From Zingiber officinale (Eukaryota; Streptophyta; Magnoliopsida; Zingiberales; Zingiberaceae), in NCBI RefSeq assembly GCF_018446385.1, contig NC_056000.1, positions 80,362,688 through 80,426,687 of the forward strand: a stretch of DNA of 64,000 nt, written 5' to 3'. The position numbers and the translations under genes are program-made. Positions 41,613-54,400 of this stretch are shown one piece after another; the first letter of the stretch is position 1, and each line of letters begins with the position of its first letter. The notes beneath the pieces are model-generated. The model had not been told where the DNA came from, searched no databases, and saw only the letters and a list, made by a program, of their open reading frames with translations.

Positions 41613-43698
41613 TTACCGCGAAAAACTTGCAGAGAAGGCAGTCTCTTGGTTGTGTCGGAAGACAATCTGAGCGACACTTTGCAAATCGTCTTCGCAAAAA
41701 TCACCAAGCTGAGAAAGGAGTAGAACTCTTTTGGTTAGTGATTTATAATTCATAGAAGAAGCCTGAATCAAGAATTAAGATTGGCACACTGAACTCTATG
41801 AAGATGAATAGCAAGACAAGTATCAAATAACTTGTATAATGGCTGCAATATTCATTACCTGAGAGGTAGCATCTGACAATCCATAGAGGGGAGGTAGTTG
41901 CACGGTTCGAGAAGGGGGATTTACTAACTGTGATTCGAGGCCTGAAGTTTCAATGCCCTGAAGAGGATATGGATATTGTGCACTTGCCATTTCTGAAGGA
42001 TAAACTGGCTGCAGCATAGTTCCATGTTCTTGATACATCTTAATAGACAGACACACACCAACAATTAGGGCAGGCATCACTTGAGCTCAGCATTAAGAGA
42101 TTGTGGAAGCTTACTTGTTTTAGAATGAGATTGTCCATGTTGTTGAGTTGGGGATTCAGTGTAGCCAATTTCATGGAAAGGAACTAAGAACAAAATCAAA
42201 AGGATTCTAATGAAATTTCAGCTCACAAGTTGAACAGATTTCATGCAATCTAAAATGCTGATACCTCGACCTGCCGTTGCAACGACTGCACATAGTTTAT
42301 GATTTCGTCGAGCATTACGGCCTTACCAGTGACCTGCAAACCATGATCCATTCATAAAAAATTTTACAGAAAAAGTTGGCTAACATCCAATACACCTGAA
42401 ACTTGCAGAGTTCAATAGTACCTTGTTGCAACCAGGAACAAGATCTTGCAGGAACTTCATCCTCTTGCTGATCTTCTCTCTTCTCACCTGATGAAATAGA
42501 TCAGCGATTAGAATTGAAACCTGAAACAAACAATCAACGTTGCAGACTCTTAGCTGCTGACCCTTTCAGCTAGGCTGTGAGCATCAGTAGCTTGCCCCCT
42601 TCTTGCCCTCACATGGATGTAGTCCTTCGGTGGCTCAGGCACCTTATCGTCATCTTCTTTGCGAGGTTCTCCACCCACATCCCCATTCTGCTCAGTTTCC
42701 ATCTTAACCACTGCGTTAATTTCACCTGGTTTGTATCTCTTTGCATCAGAGTTCTCCTCTGTCATCTGCACTTGGAAAATTTGAAGTTCTCCAGTTTTAC
42801 AGATATGAAATTGCAACGAATTTAGCAAAAGGAGAAACGAGAGAGAATTTAGTCGTACATTTGCGGGATTTGTGGCGGAATAGAGTGAAGGCGCTTCCTT
42901 TCCCTTTCCTTTTCCGGCGACGGCTTTCCTTTTCCTGGCATTGCTATCGCTGGCGCCTCTCAAGGACGATGCCTCCTCGATCGATGATTCCTCCCGGCCA
43001 TTTCCGGGCTCGGATGCCTCCGACGTCAAAGATGCCCGAAATCGAGACCTCATCTCCATCTCCATCAGGGCGGCGCCTAATACTTGGGATTCGTTCCCGT
43101 TTTCCGTCGCTCCCATCCGAGATCCGGTGAGAGACTTACCGCTCGAGGCTCTCGAGAGCTTTCCGGGAGTCTCCGGGAGGAGCCCTAACTGCCCTGCGAA
43201 GCTGGAAGAACTCATCCCTCCGCCGCGTGGAAGCCTCGCGGCGCCCTCCGCGAACCACGGGTCGGCCGATAATGGCATGAATTGGCCTCCGGGCGATGGA
43301 TTCGCCGGCCCTGGGAATCCTCCTCTGCCCTGCACCGGGTGATCCCGGGCGGAATGGTTGGGCTTCGGAGGGGAGTTCAAGGGGGTGCTGTAACACGAGC
43401 TGTGGGCGCTGTGAAGTTGAGCGACCAAGGAGATCTCACCGGAGTTGCAGATGGTTCCCAGACGCCCGCCTAGCGCACGCATCTCGGCGCCGTCGGAGGC
43501 CGCCAAGTGGGAGGACTGAGAAGAGACGAGTGAACTGAGCGCCGTCTCCAAATCGGCGTCGTTGGACATCGGCGGCTGCTTCCAATCGAGGTTGAGCAAG
43601 CACGGCAGCGACTGACCGGCGGCGGCGGAGCTCATCGACGTCGCTCGCTTGGCGACGGTGGAATGCCAGTTGGAGCCCCAAAATGCGTCGTTCTCCAT
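41613..43698 (-). CDS. bHLH transcription factor (CIB/BEE/bHLH49-62-78 subgroup), 7 exons
   Basis: Nuclear DNA-binding protein. Coding exons: 43698-42859, 42765-42562, 42487-42422, 42333-42265, 42183-42115, 42038-41859, 41708-41613. They are all phase 0 and together give 507 aa. The long N-terminus is Ser/Gly/Pro-rich without a recognised domain. KDYIHVRARRGQATDAHSLAER then VRREKISKRMKFLQDLVPGCNK and VTGKAVMLDEIINYVQSLQR form the bHLH (about residues 329-393). His343, Glu347 and Arg351 are the H-E-R residues expected of G-box (CACGTG) binders. FLSMKLATLNPQL follows, as in the subgroup that includes cryptochrome-interacting and brassinosteroid-responsive factors. The exact orthologue is not determinable here. 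Family assignment is firm; biological role is inference. Confidence 0.93.
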
Positions 43699-43729
43699 GT
43701 CGATGAGTTCGAAGCGGAAGGAAACAGTC

Positions 43730-43866
43730 GATGGAGAGAGAGAGAGAGAGAGAGTGAGACAGGTGAACGGAAGAAGAAGAAGAAGAAGAAGAGGAGGAGG
43801 AGGAGGAGGTGAGCCACAAATCCAAACTAAAACTCAATTTCAAACAAATTCAATTTAAATTAACGA

Positions 43867-43912
<46 letters not shown>
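43730..43912. repeat. (GA)n, (GAA/GGA)n and (AT)n tracts upstream of the bHLH gene
   Basis: (GA)n at about 43735-43757, GAAGAAG then GGAGGAG at 43770-43808, and a pure AT repeat at 43869-43911. The first two fall within ~110 bp of the start codon and would be a CT-rich 5' UTR on the transcribed strand, common in plant genes. ORFs across them are spurious. Confidence 0.85.
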
Positions 43913-43920
<8 letters not shown>

Positions 43921-46900
43921 AAACATCATAAAATATAAAAAAAATTAGAATCTAATTTTGATTTAAATTAATTTCTAAAGAGCTATATTAGATAATAGAC
44001 TTTTTTTACACTGGATAGTTAAATCTTTAAATGTCCATATTTTAATCATTTGAAATAAAACTACCGTAAAAAATATCAAAAATATTATATATTATTATAG
44101 TTTTAATCAACACTACTTACTATTTAATAATTTTGGTAAAAAATAAAAAAATAATATTATAAGTACATAAATCAAATAATTAAATGTGTTTGCCTTTATT
44201 ATGTTGTAAAGTATTCAAAAGAATATATAAAAAGATGAATTTTATCAGAAATAAATATTTTGGAAATCGATTTTTAAATGTGAATAAAATGTCCTTCAAA
44301 TTTATTCAAATAAGTAATAATAATAATTAAATGCGTTTATATTGACATCGCAATCATTGGATGGGAAGTCAAGGAGTGCAATTATTGTAGTTTTGCTTGG
44401 ATCAAGGAGTATTTTGCGGAGATTTAATTGTACACAGCATTAAAAGGATAGATTTGACCACTAAAACGACCCGCTCAATTAAATGTATATATATTTATTC
44501 ATAAATCATGAAACCATTTTTTTAAAAAAAAAGAAAAGAAAATTTGACAATACTTTGTATTTTATTTGTTGACTTGGCTAAAAATAATTTTATAAAAAAG
44601 GGGGAAAATTATTTTTAAAACCATCCGTTCATATAATTACAAAAGAAATGATCAGCCTAATAAAAAAATAATAATTCTAATTAATTTTATTGACTATCTA
44701 TAGAATGATCAACCCCCGACCTCATAAAAATTTTTCACCGTTTGTATACAAGTATTACAGTCAATAAATTTGAAATGGATTCTTAATAAATGTAAAATGC
44801 AATATTGATTGTCTCAAGACTCAACCCCTTTACCTCCCTTTTAGAGATGCTCCTAATGAAAGAAATGATCTAGAATTAATAATAATAATAATAATGATGG
44901 TTTTTTCTCTTAAAACTTAAAAGACCATCCCACTAATTGTATTTCTTTAAAAAAAAAAAAACAAGGTGCTTATTCACAAAATGAGATGGCACTTGGGTAA
45001 AATATTTTGGTGTATTTTGTTTAAATTATCATACACAATTTTAATTATCTAATTATCAAGTAAAAGTACTCATTTTGAGAGAAAAAATTAGAAAATCTTA
45101 CTTTTTGTTTATTAAGCTCGGAATCACTCATGTAAAATCTTACACTTCTAATGTAATTAAATTCCAAATTATATCCCCTTTAATAACATGACGGATATAC
45201 TCTATTACTTAGAAATTAGTCATTACTTAATTAAAGAAGATTAAATAATATAACCAGTGGACAGATGATCTACCTTTAAATTTAGTCGGATAAAATTTAG
45301 ACACATGAATTATCAAAATAATGATAATAATAATAGGCCACTTACGTAAGATTAAAAACTAATTCATTAACAGTAACAGTAACTAGGGCTTTAATCCTAG
45401 TAATTAAATTAGTATTCTATTTTAATCACACAAATTAAATACTTTTCCATAATGAAATCCATCTCATTATGCCACTCATTTCATTTTCTAACCATTTTAA
45501 AAAGACTCTAATTAAAAAAATTTCTGCATTTTTATATGAATTTTATTAATAATATATGAAGAAAATAAACCGCTTAAATTGATTTTTTTAAAATAAAATA
45601 AAATATGAACACAAGTACATGCTAGAAATTAGTACAAAAATATTCATCTGGTTTTAAATCTTTGAAAAAAGTTTTTAAAAAATATTTATTTATTTTTAAA
45701 TAATAATAATAATAATAATAATAATTCCAGCTATAGAATGAGTCATCAATGGCTTTCAACATGCCAATCACGGCCACCACATAGATTTGCAAAATTTCTT
45801 GTCAAGTGGCATGCTTTTCATGCTTCATCACACGTCTCCTGTGGACTACACACGCCAACTATACAATTTTTTTTTCTTTTTCGTTTTTTCCATATCCAAC
45901 CCTTCGATTAATCATAAAGATATCCCATCCGATCTCATAAAAATTAACTATCAATCATCAAAATAAATTAAAAATTATTCACTATCAATACTTTTAATTT
46001 TATCACTTTATAAGAGAAAAATCTTGATTAAATTAAAATTTAAATCGTAGATGTCTAATTAAATTACATGAGTACTTATTAGCATTCATTAAATCTTAGT
46101 CAACCAATTATATAAATAGGATAAGTTATATTATAATTACTATTGTATCAATTATAATTTCATAGCTGACAACACAAATCCATATTGTAATAAGTATAAA
46201 ATTATAAATGTTATAACTATGATAATAATTACGAAACCATAATGACTATAATATTTTAACAATTATAATTTTATAATTACTACAAAGATTTATCATATTC
46301 ACACAACTTATCAATCATTTTTAAGATTTAATAGGTTATAATAATATCAAATAGTATATATACGAGGGTAAGTAGGAAATGAATAAATGATTAAAACAAA
46401 CTCATTTAATTTATTTTTTTTTGTCTTTTTCTGCTTTTTAGTGTTTTTGAAAATAATAATAATAATTTGGATACATCTTAACTTTTTTGTTTGTAATTTT
46501 ACCCCTTTTTTTAATTAGGGTAATTTATCAGAAAGCACTTCTAATTTTTCAAATTTACAAAAATGCTACACGCCATTTAGAACACTCGCAAGTCGACTTT
46601 AAAAATCGCATAATTAAGCCTTTCGAAGATATTTAGATCTAATAATTCTTAAACAACTGATTTCCATTCAAACAAATCCAACTTAGAATCACCAAAACCG
46701 AAAGGTAAAAATTCGAATGAATCTAAACTTGCAACGCAATCTGATATTAACGGGAGTGATGTTGAATTAGGGTTTGCTACAATACTTCACTTCGATCTTA
46801 TCTGTGATTGTGGCATTATTTCTTCCAGTGGCACACATCAAGGAGTTGCTTTCTCGACATCTTGTTAGTTCTTATTGAATTTTCGATCCAGTCTGTCAAT

Positions 46901-48976
46901 TAGGCAGCATGGCATTCTCATGTCGTGTAGGTCTCCTCTTGATTAGATTTATAATCAAACTAGGAGACATCTCCCTTTTTTTTCTTGCAATTAATGTCTT
47001 ATAAATTTAAACATTCTGTGAAAATCAACATCATAGAGGTTCGAGCAACACACTGTGTATGATTTTTCGGATAGACCTCTTATTCGCGCAAGAACTTTGA
47101 GAGATCTTTGAGTTTGAGACTCACCTTCATCGAAAGATTTGGGATACAAAAGCTCAAAGTATGGTTGATTGAAATCGAGGGAGGGTACAAAAGCTTAAAG
47201 TATGGTCGTCGTTGATTGACGTCGAGGGAGTCCAACCTTGTAGGCTATACTAATATAAAGTAGACCTTTCTTTGAGTTCAAATGGTGGCATCAATAACTG
47301 TGGGACAAAGTGAGACAACTGATGTAGCAAAAACTATTGAATCCTTTGACTTAAACAAAAACGTCTTAAACAATATTCTAAAGGCCTAACGATTCAATAG
47401 AATACCAAGAAAATAAACATCTTATTGATGAAAAAATAACCACCCTAAAATATCAACTAAATAACATCAGTAAGAGATAAAAATAGATTTCTCAAATCTC
47501 TATTGTTACACATCAACCCATCATCACTATTGGTCAACATAGTCGATCAAGTTTGGTCGACTAGGTCCTAAGGCATGATATCAAGATCCTTCCAAGCAAA
47601 AAAAGGATCGACATCTCATGTTTCGTGGGGTTATAAAACTTAGAATCATAGTTCCTTATAAAGAGAACACCCTAAACATTCTCATCAGTTTTTAAAGAGT
47701 TTCTATCCATTCCTTATGTTAGAAGAACAGGAAAAACACCCTACGAAAACTCCTACGTCAAAACTATACTCAAAACCCACCTCCCTTAATCCTAGTTTAC
47801 TTGTGACGTTCTCTCAGCGCTTTAATTGGGCATACTCAACTAATATACAGAAAGAAAAAAAAATAGTAAACCTAATTAGTCTTATTAACTAACTCTAGGA
47901 TGACCAACCTAGTCCTACAAAATCTTTCTATCAGTCATCAGGATAAATCAAAAAACGCACGCGACAGACATCTTAAAAGCTCAACATCCTTTGGTTATAC
48001 GTCTCATTTAGAAAAAAAAAATTTCTACAAATATACCATAACTAAGGATCAAACCGTAGGGACTTAAGTGACAACCTGAATGTCCTACCACAACATCATA
48101 ACCCCAAGGACAACTAATATAGAGAGACTCTTTTCAAACATTGTTTTTTTGCCTGTACACAAATCCAATAAATAAATAAGAATGAATTTGATCTTCGAAA
48201 GGAACTAGTATAGCAATATTCCTTCTAGTTCTCCTTGCCCAATGTGTCCATTGATGATCCATCCATCCATCCAACCAACCAACCAACTTAGCTAACACAG
48301 TTTATTATCATTATTATAGCACACTTCTAATCTGGCGTTTCCAGCAATAGTATTTATTTTAATTATTTTCTGAAAATAATAGCTAAATAATTAGGAAGAG
48401 AATCTGGTCAAGATCTACCAACCACAGCCCATGAATGAAATTGATGATGGCATGAACAGTTTTGGCCATGTCTCCCAACTCTCCTCATTGCCCAACTGTT
48501 CACCAATGACCCAAAGCAATTTATTAATCTCACACACCTGCCTTCCATGCATGTCCCAGAAAACTCCACACCCTCACCTAACAGCATAACATGCACTTCA
48601 ATCATTGTTGTAAAGTTTAAACGAGACAGGAGAGAATAACAGGGACACGTGTCATATCTCCAATGGCTGGTGGGGTCATCAATACAACGATAGCAAATAA
48701 GATTTGTTTCCAAATTAGAATCAGACTGGGTCGATGAAAGAGATGAAAGTTTTAACGACAGATCTGGAAATCATTGTTGTTGACCGCTTATTATCTTTTA
48801 CAGTATTCAAATTTTATTGAACGCTGTATTATGCAATGAATAACCATACAAGCATGATTTTATCTCAATCAAAATATATAAAATTCTGAGTGAGGCCTCC
48901 TGTACTCGACAAAATCATGGTGCCTGAACGTAACTTAGCCACCCAACTCACCCAATCGCACGAGGTATGAAAACAA
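43913..48976. other. Long AT-rich intergenic region
   Basis: About 5 kb with no recognisable gene. 43913-46500 is very AT-rich with several (AAT)n runs (about 44878-44896, 45703-45724). 46500-48200 is plainer. It contains an imperfect ~50-bp direct repeat near 47140-47230 (AGCTCAAAGTATGGTTGATT-like) and a CCAT/CCAA tetranucleotide run at about 48262-48288. A 101-codon minus ORF at 48408-48713 has no family resemblance. Confidence 0.5.
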
Positions 48977-49002
48977 GGGGGCGTTTGGTTTAGGGGAATA
49001 AG

Positions 49003-49042
49003 AATGGAGAATGGAGAATGGAGAATGGAGAATGGAGAATGA
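49003..49042. repeat. (GGAGAAT)n microsatellite
   Basis: Five consecutive 7-bp GGAGAAT-type units just inside the left TIR. Confidence 0.9.
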
Positions 49043-49289
49043 AAATAGGAATCATTGATTGTCATTGTTAATGTTTGAATTATAGGAATAGGAATACAAA
49101 TAAGGGAATGAATCCTTAAAATTGGATAATGACTCATTCCCATGTACCTCCTCTTCAATGAATCATTATCCTATTTTCATCAATCAAAATATTCCTTTAT
49201 TCCAAAAATACCCTTGACCTAAAACTAAAATTTTCGCTCTTAATATCAAATATCAAAATATATTTATTTATTTTTTCTTTCATATCACT

Positions 49290-50230
49290 TCTCTCTCCTT
49301 GTTCTCTCATCGTATTTTCTCTCTCATCATTTTATCATACCATTTCTCTCTCCTTAATCTCTCCTATCACACTCTCTTTCCTCTTTTTTTCTCATTACAC
49401 TTTTTTCTCATCATACTTTCTCTCTCCTCAATCTCTTCCATCGCACTCTCTTCCTTCTTTTTTCTCATCATATTTTCTCTCTCCTCAATCTCTCCCATCA
49501 CACTCTCTTTTCTTTTTTTTTCTCATCACACTTTCTCTCTCATCATACTTTCTCTCTCCTCAATCTCTTCCATCGCACTCTCTCTCTCTCCTCAATCTCT
49601 CCCATCACACTCTCTTTTCTTTTTTTTTCTCATCACACTTTCTCTCTCCTCAATCTTTCTTTTCACACTCCCTCTTGTTTTTTCCTCAACACACTTTCTC
49701 TCATCATACTTTCTCTCTCATCATACTTTCTCTCTCCTCAATCTCTTCCATCGCACTCTCTTCTTTCTTTTTTCTCATCATACTTTCTCTCTCCTTAATC
49801 TTTCTTGTCACACTCCCTCCTTTTTTTCCTCAACACGCTTTCTCTCTCATCATACTTTCTCCCTCATCATACTTTCTCTCTCATCATACTTTCTCCCTCA
49901 TCATACTTTCTCTCTCCTCATACTTTCTCTCTCCTCAATTTCTCCCATCACACTCACTGTTGTCTTTTTTTCTCATCACACTTTCTCTCTCATCACACTC
50001 TCTCTCTTTATTTTTTCTCATTACATTTTATCTCTCTTCATTCTCTCCCATCATACTTTCTCTCACATCATATTTTCTCTTTCATCATGCTCTTTCCTAT
50101 CACACACTCTTTTCTAATTTTCTCTCATCATATTTTCTCTCTCTTCATTATTTCTCATCACACTTTCTCTCTCATCATTCTCTTTCATCATAATTTTCTC
50201 TCACATTCATCTTTCTCTCATATCTAATTT
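49290..50230. repeat. Pyrimidine-rich tandem array
   Basis: About 940 bp of almost pure C/T with scattered A, made of units such as CTCATCATACTTTCTCTCTC and CTCAATCTCTCCCATCACAC in varying order. All three plus frames are nearly open and give Leu/Ser/His/Phe-rich false proteins. Such a homopurine-homopyrimidine tract can form triplex DNA; that is inference. Confidence 0.9.
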
Positions 50231-50406
50231 TTTCTCTTATTTTCTTTTAAGGGTAATAAAGAAAATTTTGATTTATTCCGATAGAAAATATGCAACTAAC
50301 CAAACATTGCTTTTAAGAGTGATATTCATGCTCATACTCATTCCCATTCCACAATATAATGATTCCGATTTCAATTCTTATTCTTAGGAAAGAACCAAAC
50401 GCCCCC

Positions 50407-51403
50407 CAAGATGAGCAACATATCAATACTATATATATAATTTTGTTATGCTAAGGGCCTTATGTCATATCCCATGCAAACCTAAATTTGTTTTGTGCTT
50501 AATACTATAACTAAACTCCTAAACCAAATGAAAGCTTAAAAAAAATCACATTAGGCACAAACAAGTCCGCACGAAGTAGTCTGCAACGTAACATGAGTGT
50601 GTGTATATATCCTATTGTTCATAATATTTCACTATTTCATTTTTTGATAAAAATTGAGAATTGATAACAAAACTTATTGAGTTTCAAGAAAATATGTATA
50701 TATATATATATATATATATAAAATATTTATTGATAATTCACAACCTAAAATGATGCTAGCTACTGTGCATTTTATTAAGGCGCATTGAAGGGAATTTTGA
50801 AGTGAAACAATTATCATGACACACACCAAAAAAACAAAGAAGCTATTTCGGCATAAAAGAAGAAAAAAAGAAAATAAAAACACATTTTGGCAAAACCAAC
50901 AAAAAAAGGGCCATTCGATAAATTGCCTAGAATTCTTCTTCCATGAAAGAGGGGAATCCATATACCAAAAAAATGGAAAGATGTTAGGTTGCAGCACCAA
51001 AAGAGTGACCGCGCACACGACCATGAAAGGACAAATGTTTTCAAGGAAGAAAGATGTTGGCATAAAAAATTGCTCCTTAAAGTGCATAAAGAATTTTCGA
51101 AGTGATTTCAATCAGATTCAGCGACAATATGAGCATAGCCAATAGCAAGAACTAATTATCATAATCCATAAATTAGCTTGCAAATAGAATGAAAAATTAC
51201 AAAATTATCATATAGTGAATGAGAGTGATAAAGCTAGTGATACCGAAAATTTTCACGTGCCTACTGCTGGTAAAAAAAAAATGGAAAACAAAACTCTCAG
51301 ACTCAGTAAGCTATGGGATCAATAGGAACAAATATACTCATTTAGGCATATATGCACCTAAAAACTAAGCTTAAGATGAAAATGGAAACGCAAACCTGAT
51401 TGT
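50407..51403. other. Region 3' of the G3BP-like gene
   Basis: No gene recognised. (TA)n microsatellite at about 50696-50721. The last few hundred bases before 51404 would be the 3' UTR of the minus-strand gene. The 50674-51111 minus ORF is AT-driven and not supported. Confidence 0.4.
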
Positions 51404-54400
51404 TTAGTTTTTGGTAGGTACTCCAATTGCAAAGCTAGCATTGGTTCCATGGCTACTTGAGGAGTTGATACGATCAACCCTCTTATAACTACCATCACTT
51501 GCACGGTTTTGATACCTTCCCCTACCACCACCTCGTCCTCCAAAATCAGGTGGGGTATCATAGTCGCCTCTTCCATAAGCCCTTCTGCCACTGAAGCTAC
51601 TGCGCCCTCTGGTATCATAGCGTAGCCCGCCCCCTCGACCAGATGCATATCTTCCTTGGTTACCAACTGCAGCAATCAAATTTTGGCATAAATAGAGAAC
51701 AAATCCATCCAGAGATGTCCATCGAGTTGAAATCATAAAGATAATAGCTAAGTACAACACACAGAAGAACAAGAAAATAAAGAATAACTTGCTCACTTTC
51801 TGATGAGGACAACAAAAAAACAAAAGGGGAATTTTAAAACTGCTCATGAAAATATTCCAAGTGAAAAAGAGAAAAAAAATCAAAATCTTTTCTTGCAAAC
51901 CTGTGTCGCCTTTGCATGATAACTATTTTCATGGAAAAAATGTTCCATGTGAAGGTAACAATAACAATTACTGGCAAAGGCATGAAAAAAAATGTAGACA
52001 ACACTTACCTCGTGAATCTGTCGTCCTCTTTTCTTTCACATAAGCTGGTCGACCACCGATCATTATGGGCGAGGCCTACATCAGAAAATAATGGATTCAA
52101 TATGTAGATTTATTGAAAAGTTTCCAGCAGTTTTATTTACTCTGACCAGTTTCCAGCAGTTTCACTTGAAATGGTCCAGTTGTAGCCAATGATTAAAATA
52201 CCGTTCCATGCCACCCGCAACTGAAGGATTTTACCGTTCCGCCTCAGGAGCGAAACCGGCATAGGAGACAGGGTAATTTCGTGCATCATGGACAGATCAC
52301 AAAACTTGAGAGGCAGAAGAATCGCGTCGTAGATCGCGTAGCGTTGCGCGATAGAAGGATCACACGTCGCAAATGGAAGGAATCGCGACAAAAGGGGAGG
52401 CAACGGCAAGGCGATAGGATTTCAATTTGACTTAAACTAGCAGGCGGCTTATAGGAGGCGACGGAGGCGTACTGGAGGCTTTGAAGATGTCACAGGACTC
52501 CTCCGAAGCCGCTGAAGCGTTGGGACCAAGCATCCCGAAGACACGCCTTCAATCACCAAAGCCACGGAGTTGTGGCGTCGCAGGCGCCACCAAAGGCGTT
52601 GCTCAAACATTTCCCAACTAGGTGTGATATTTCGAAGAAGATTTTATAAATCCTAATTAAATCATTCTAATAAAATATAAAAAATATATTTAAAATTCAA
52701 AAAAATAAATAAATTTTATTAATTAATATTCTGAAAATTATGTTTACTATTTTAAATTTTATTTAAAAATTCTAAAAAATCACATTTATATTCTGATAAT
52801 TTTTTATTATTATTATTAAAATTAAAAATTTACAAATACATTAAAAAATAATTTAAAATTTTTATATAATTTTATAATTATTTTTAAATAATTTTAAATT
52901 TAGTTTTTGAATTTTAAGAATTACTATTTTTTTAAAATATTTTTTATAAAATTTTAATAAGCATTATCTTATGCGAAAATATTAAATATACATCTCGAAA
53001 TATAAAATATCTTTAATAATCAAATATTAATATGCATTTATATTTATATTTAAAAAATACCGAAACTATATCGACATGGCACGATACGATACCGAAATTG
53101 TATTGTTCCAATCCAGGACCGAAACCTCGGCACAGGTCGAGATTTTAAACCTTGGTTGTAACAAAGGTTTGATCGATTACAAAGCACATTATTTACATAA
53201 AATCTGTGATCCAATATCATGATGCTGGTTGCTGGATCACACCAGCTATAATTGAGATGCAGACAACTGTTAAACTAGGATAAGACTATGATATGTAGCC
53301 AGATGTGTAGAAAATGTCAAGAAACAATTACAAGATTGTTCTAAATGCCAGTTAGACAGTCATCTAAAGACAATAGTCATCACTTATAGTAGAAGAAAGT
53401 TAAGACGAAATCAAAGTTGCTAGAAACCACAAAACAAGAAACAGCTTGAAGCATATGCACCACTTAGATATGTTATTAGTTTCAATGACAATTAAATGTT
53501 CAGGTAAATCCTACTCTTAGATTTGATTTAAACAACAAAATCATTGACGTTGTTAAATATCAACACTATTAGGTTCTTTATACTAACTCAATGAATCAGG
53601 TGTCAAATGGCCTTCAATAGCCTGATCAAGAGCCCAAATCCATTCTAATCCTTCTAGCATGGGTCCAGAGAACACAGTTTCTTATTGGCACTTCAAAGTT
53701 TAAAGTGTGATATATTCTAGTTGGTCTTAATGCCAATGAATAAAATACACAGAGCAAGCAACTCAATAGCAATAAATTAATATCAATAGATATCGACCAT
53801 CTAACATGTAATAATGACAATTAAAGACAATTGCTGTTTGTTTTTTTTATTACCTCAAGGTGTAGCCTAAAAATGACTCACACGACTTTAATAATACAAA
53901 ACACTGAACCATTGTGGTCAAAAATTGACATGGATATTATGGTTGTTTGAAAAATCATAAGGGCAAGATAAATGGAGGCAAGGGAATAAAAGAGAAAAGA
54001 GAAGGTAACAACAGAAAATCAGAGTTTGAGCAACATGCAATTAATAAAAAAGTTGTGTCTCAACTTATCATGCTCAGAATTACCTCCAAAGACTTTTGGA
54101 CAGCACTTGCCGTTTCAAATGTTACAAATCCATAACAGAAACCTTGTAGCTGTGGGCAATCAAAATGTAAATTAAAAAATAATGACAGATAAAAAAATTA
54201 TAGGAGCCAGAAATTATATATTGAAGGCTTTTAAATAGAAAAGAACCTTGTGACTCCTAACTTGTATGCCATCTGGCACAATTGTACCAAATTTCTTGAA
54301 CTCCTGTTCAAGTTGATCAGGCGTTGCATCCAATGGTAAACTTTTCACAAAAATGGAATGGCCATCAGCTAAAATAGATGCATATAAAGGATAAGCAAAT

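Larger units (their letters stand above)
48977..50406. mobile_element. TIR-bounded element (1430 bp) with pyrimidine-rich core
   Basis: Perfect 14-bp inverted termini GGGGGCGTTTGGTT (48977-48990) and its complement (50393-50406), a terminus style common in plant Tourist/hAT-like MITEs. Sub-terminal GGAATAAGAATGG and CCATTCC-type words also mirror each other. The interior is noncoding and inflated by simple repeats. Target duplication is ambiguous (CAAG on both sides with one extra C). Confidence 0.6.

Noticed and set aside
42577-43538. Plus-strand ORFs opposite bHLH exon 1
   Set aside because: Antisense shadows; the minus-strand gene splices cleanly to a full bHLH protein.
48408-48713. 101-codon minus-strand ORF
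   Set aside because: No domain, no splice context and no neighbouring exons; cysteine content looks like chance.
49299-50227. ORFs of 272, 172 and 140 codons
   Set aside because: All three frames of a pyrimidine-rich array are open; the proteins are Leu/Ser/His repeats.
52137-52409. 90-codon minus ORF in intron 7 of the G3BP-like gene
   Set aside because: Falls in repeat-derived GC-rich sequence, lacks a family match and is not needed to join exons 7 and 8 in frame.
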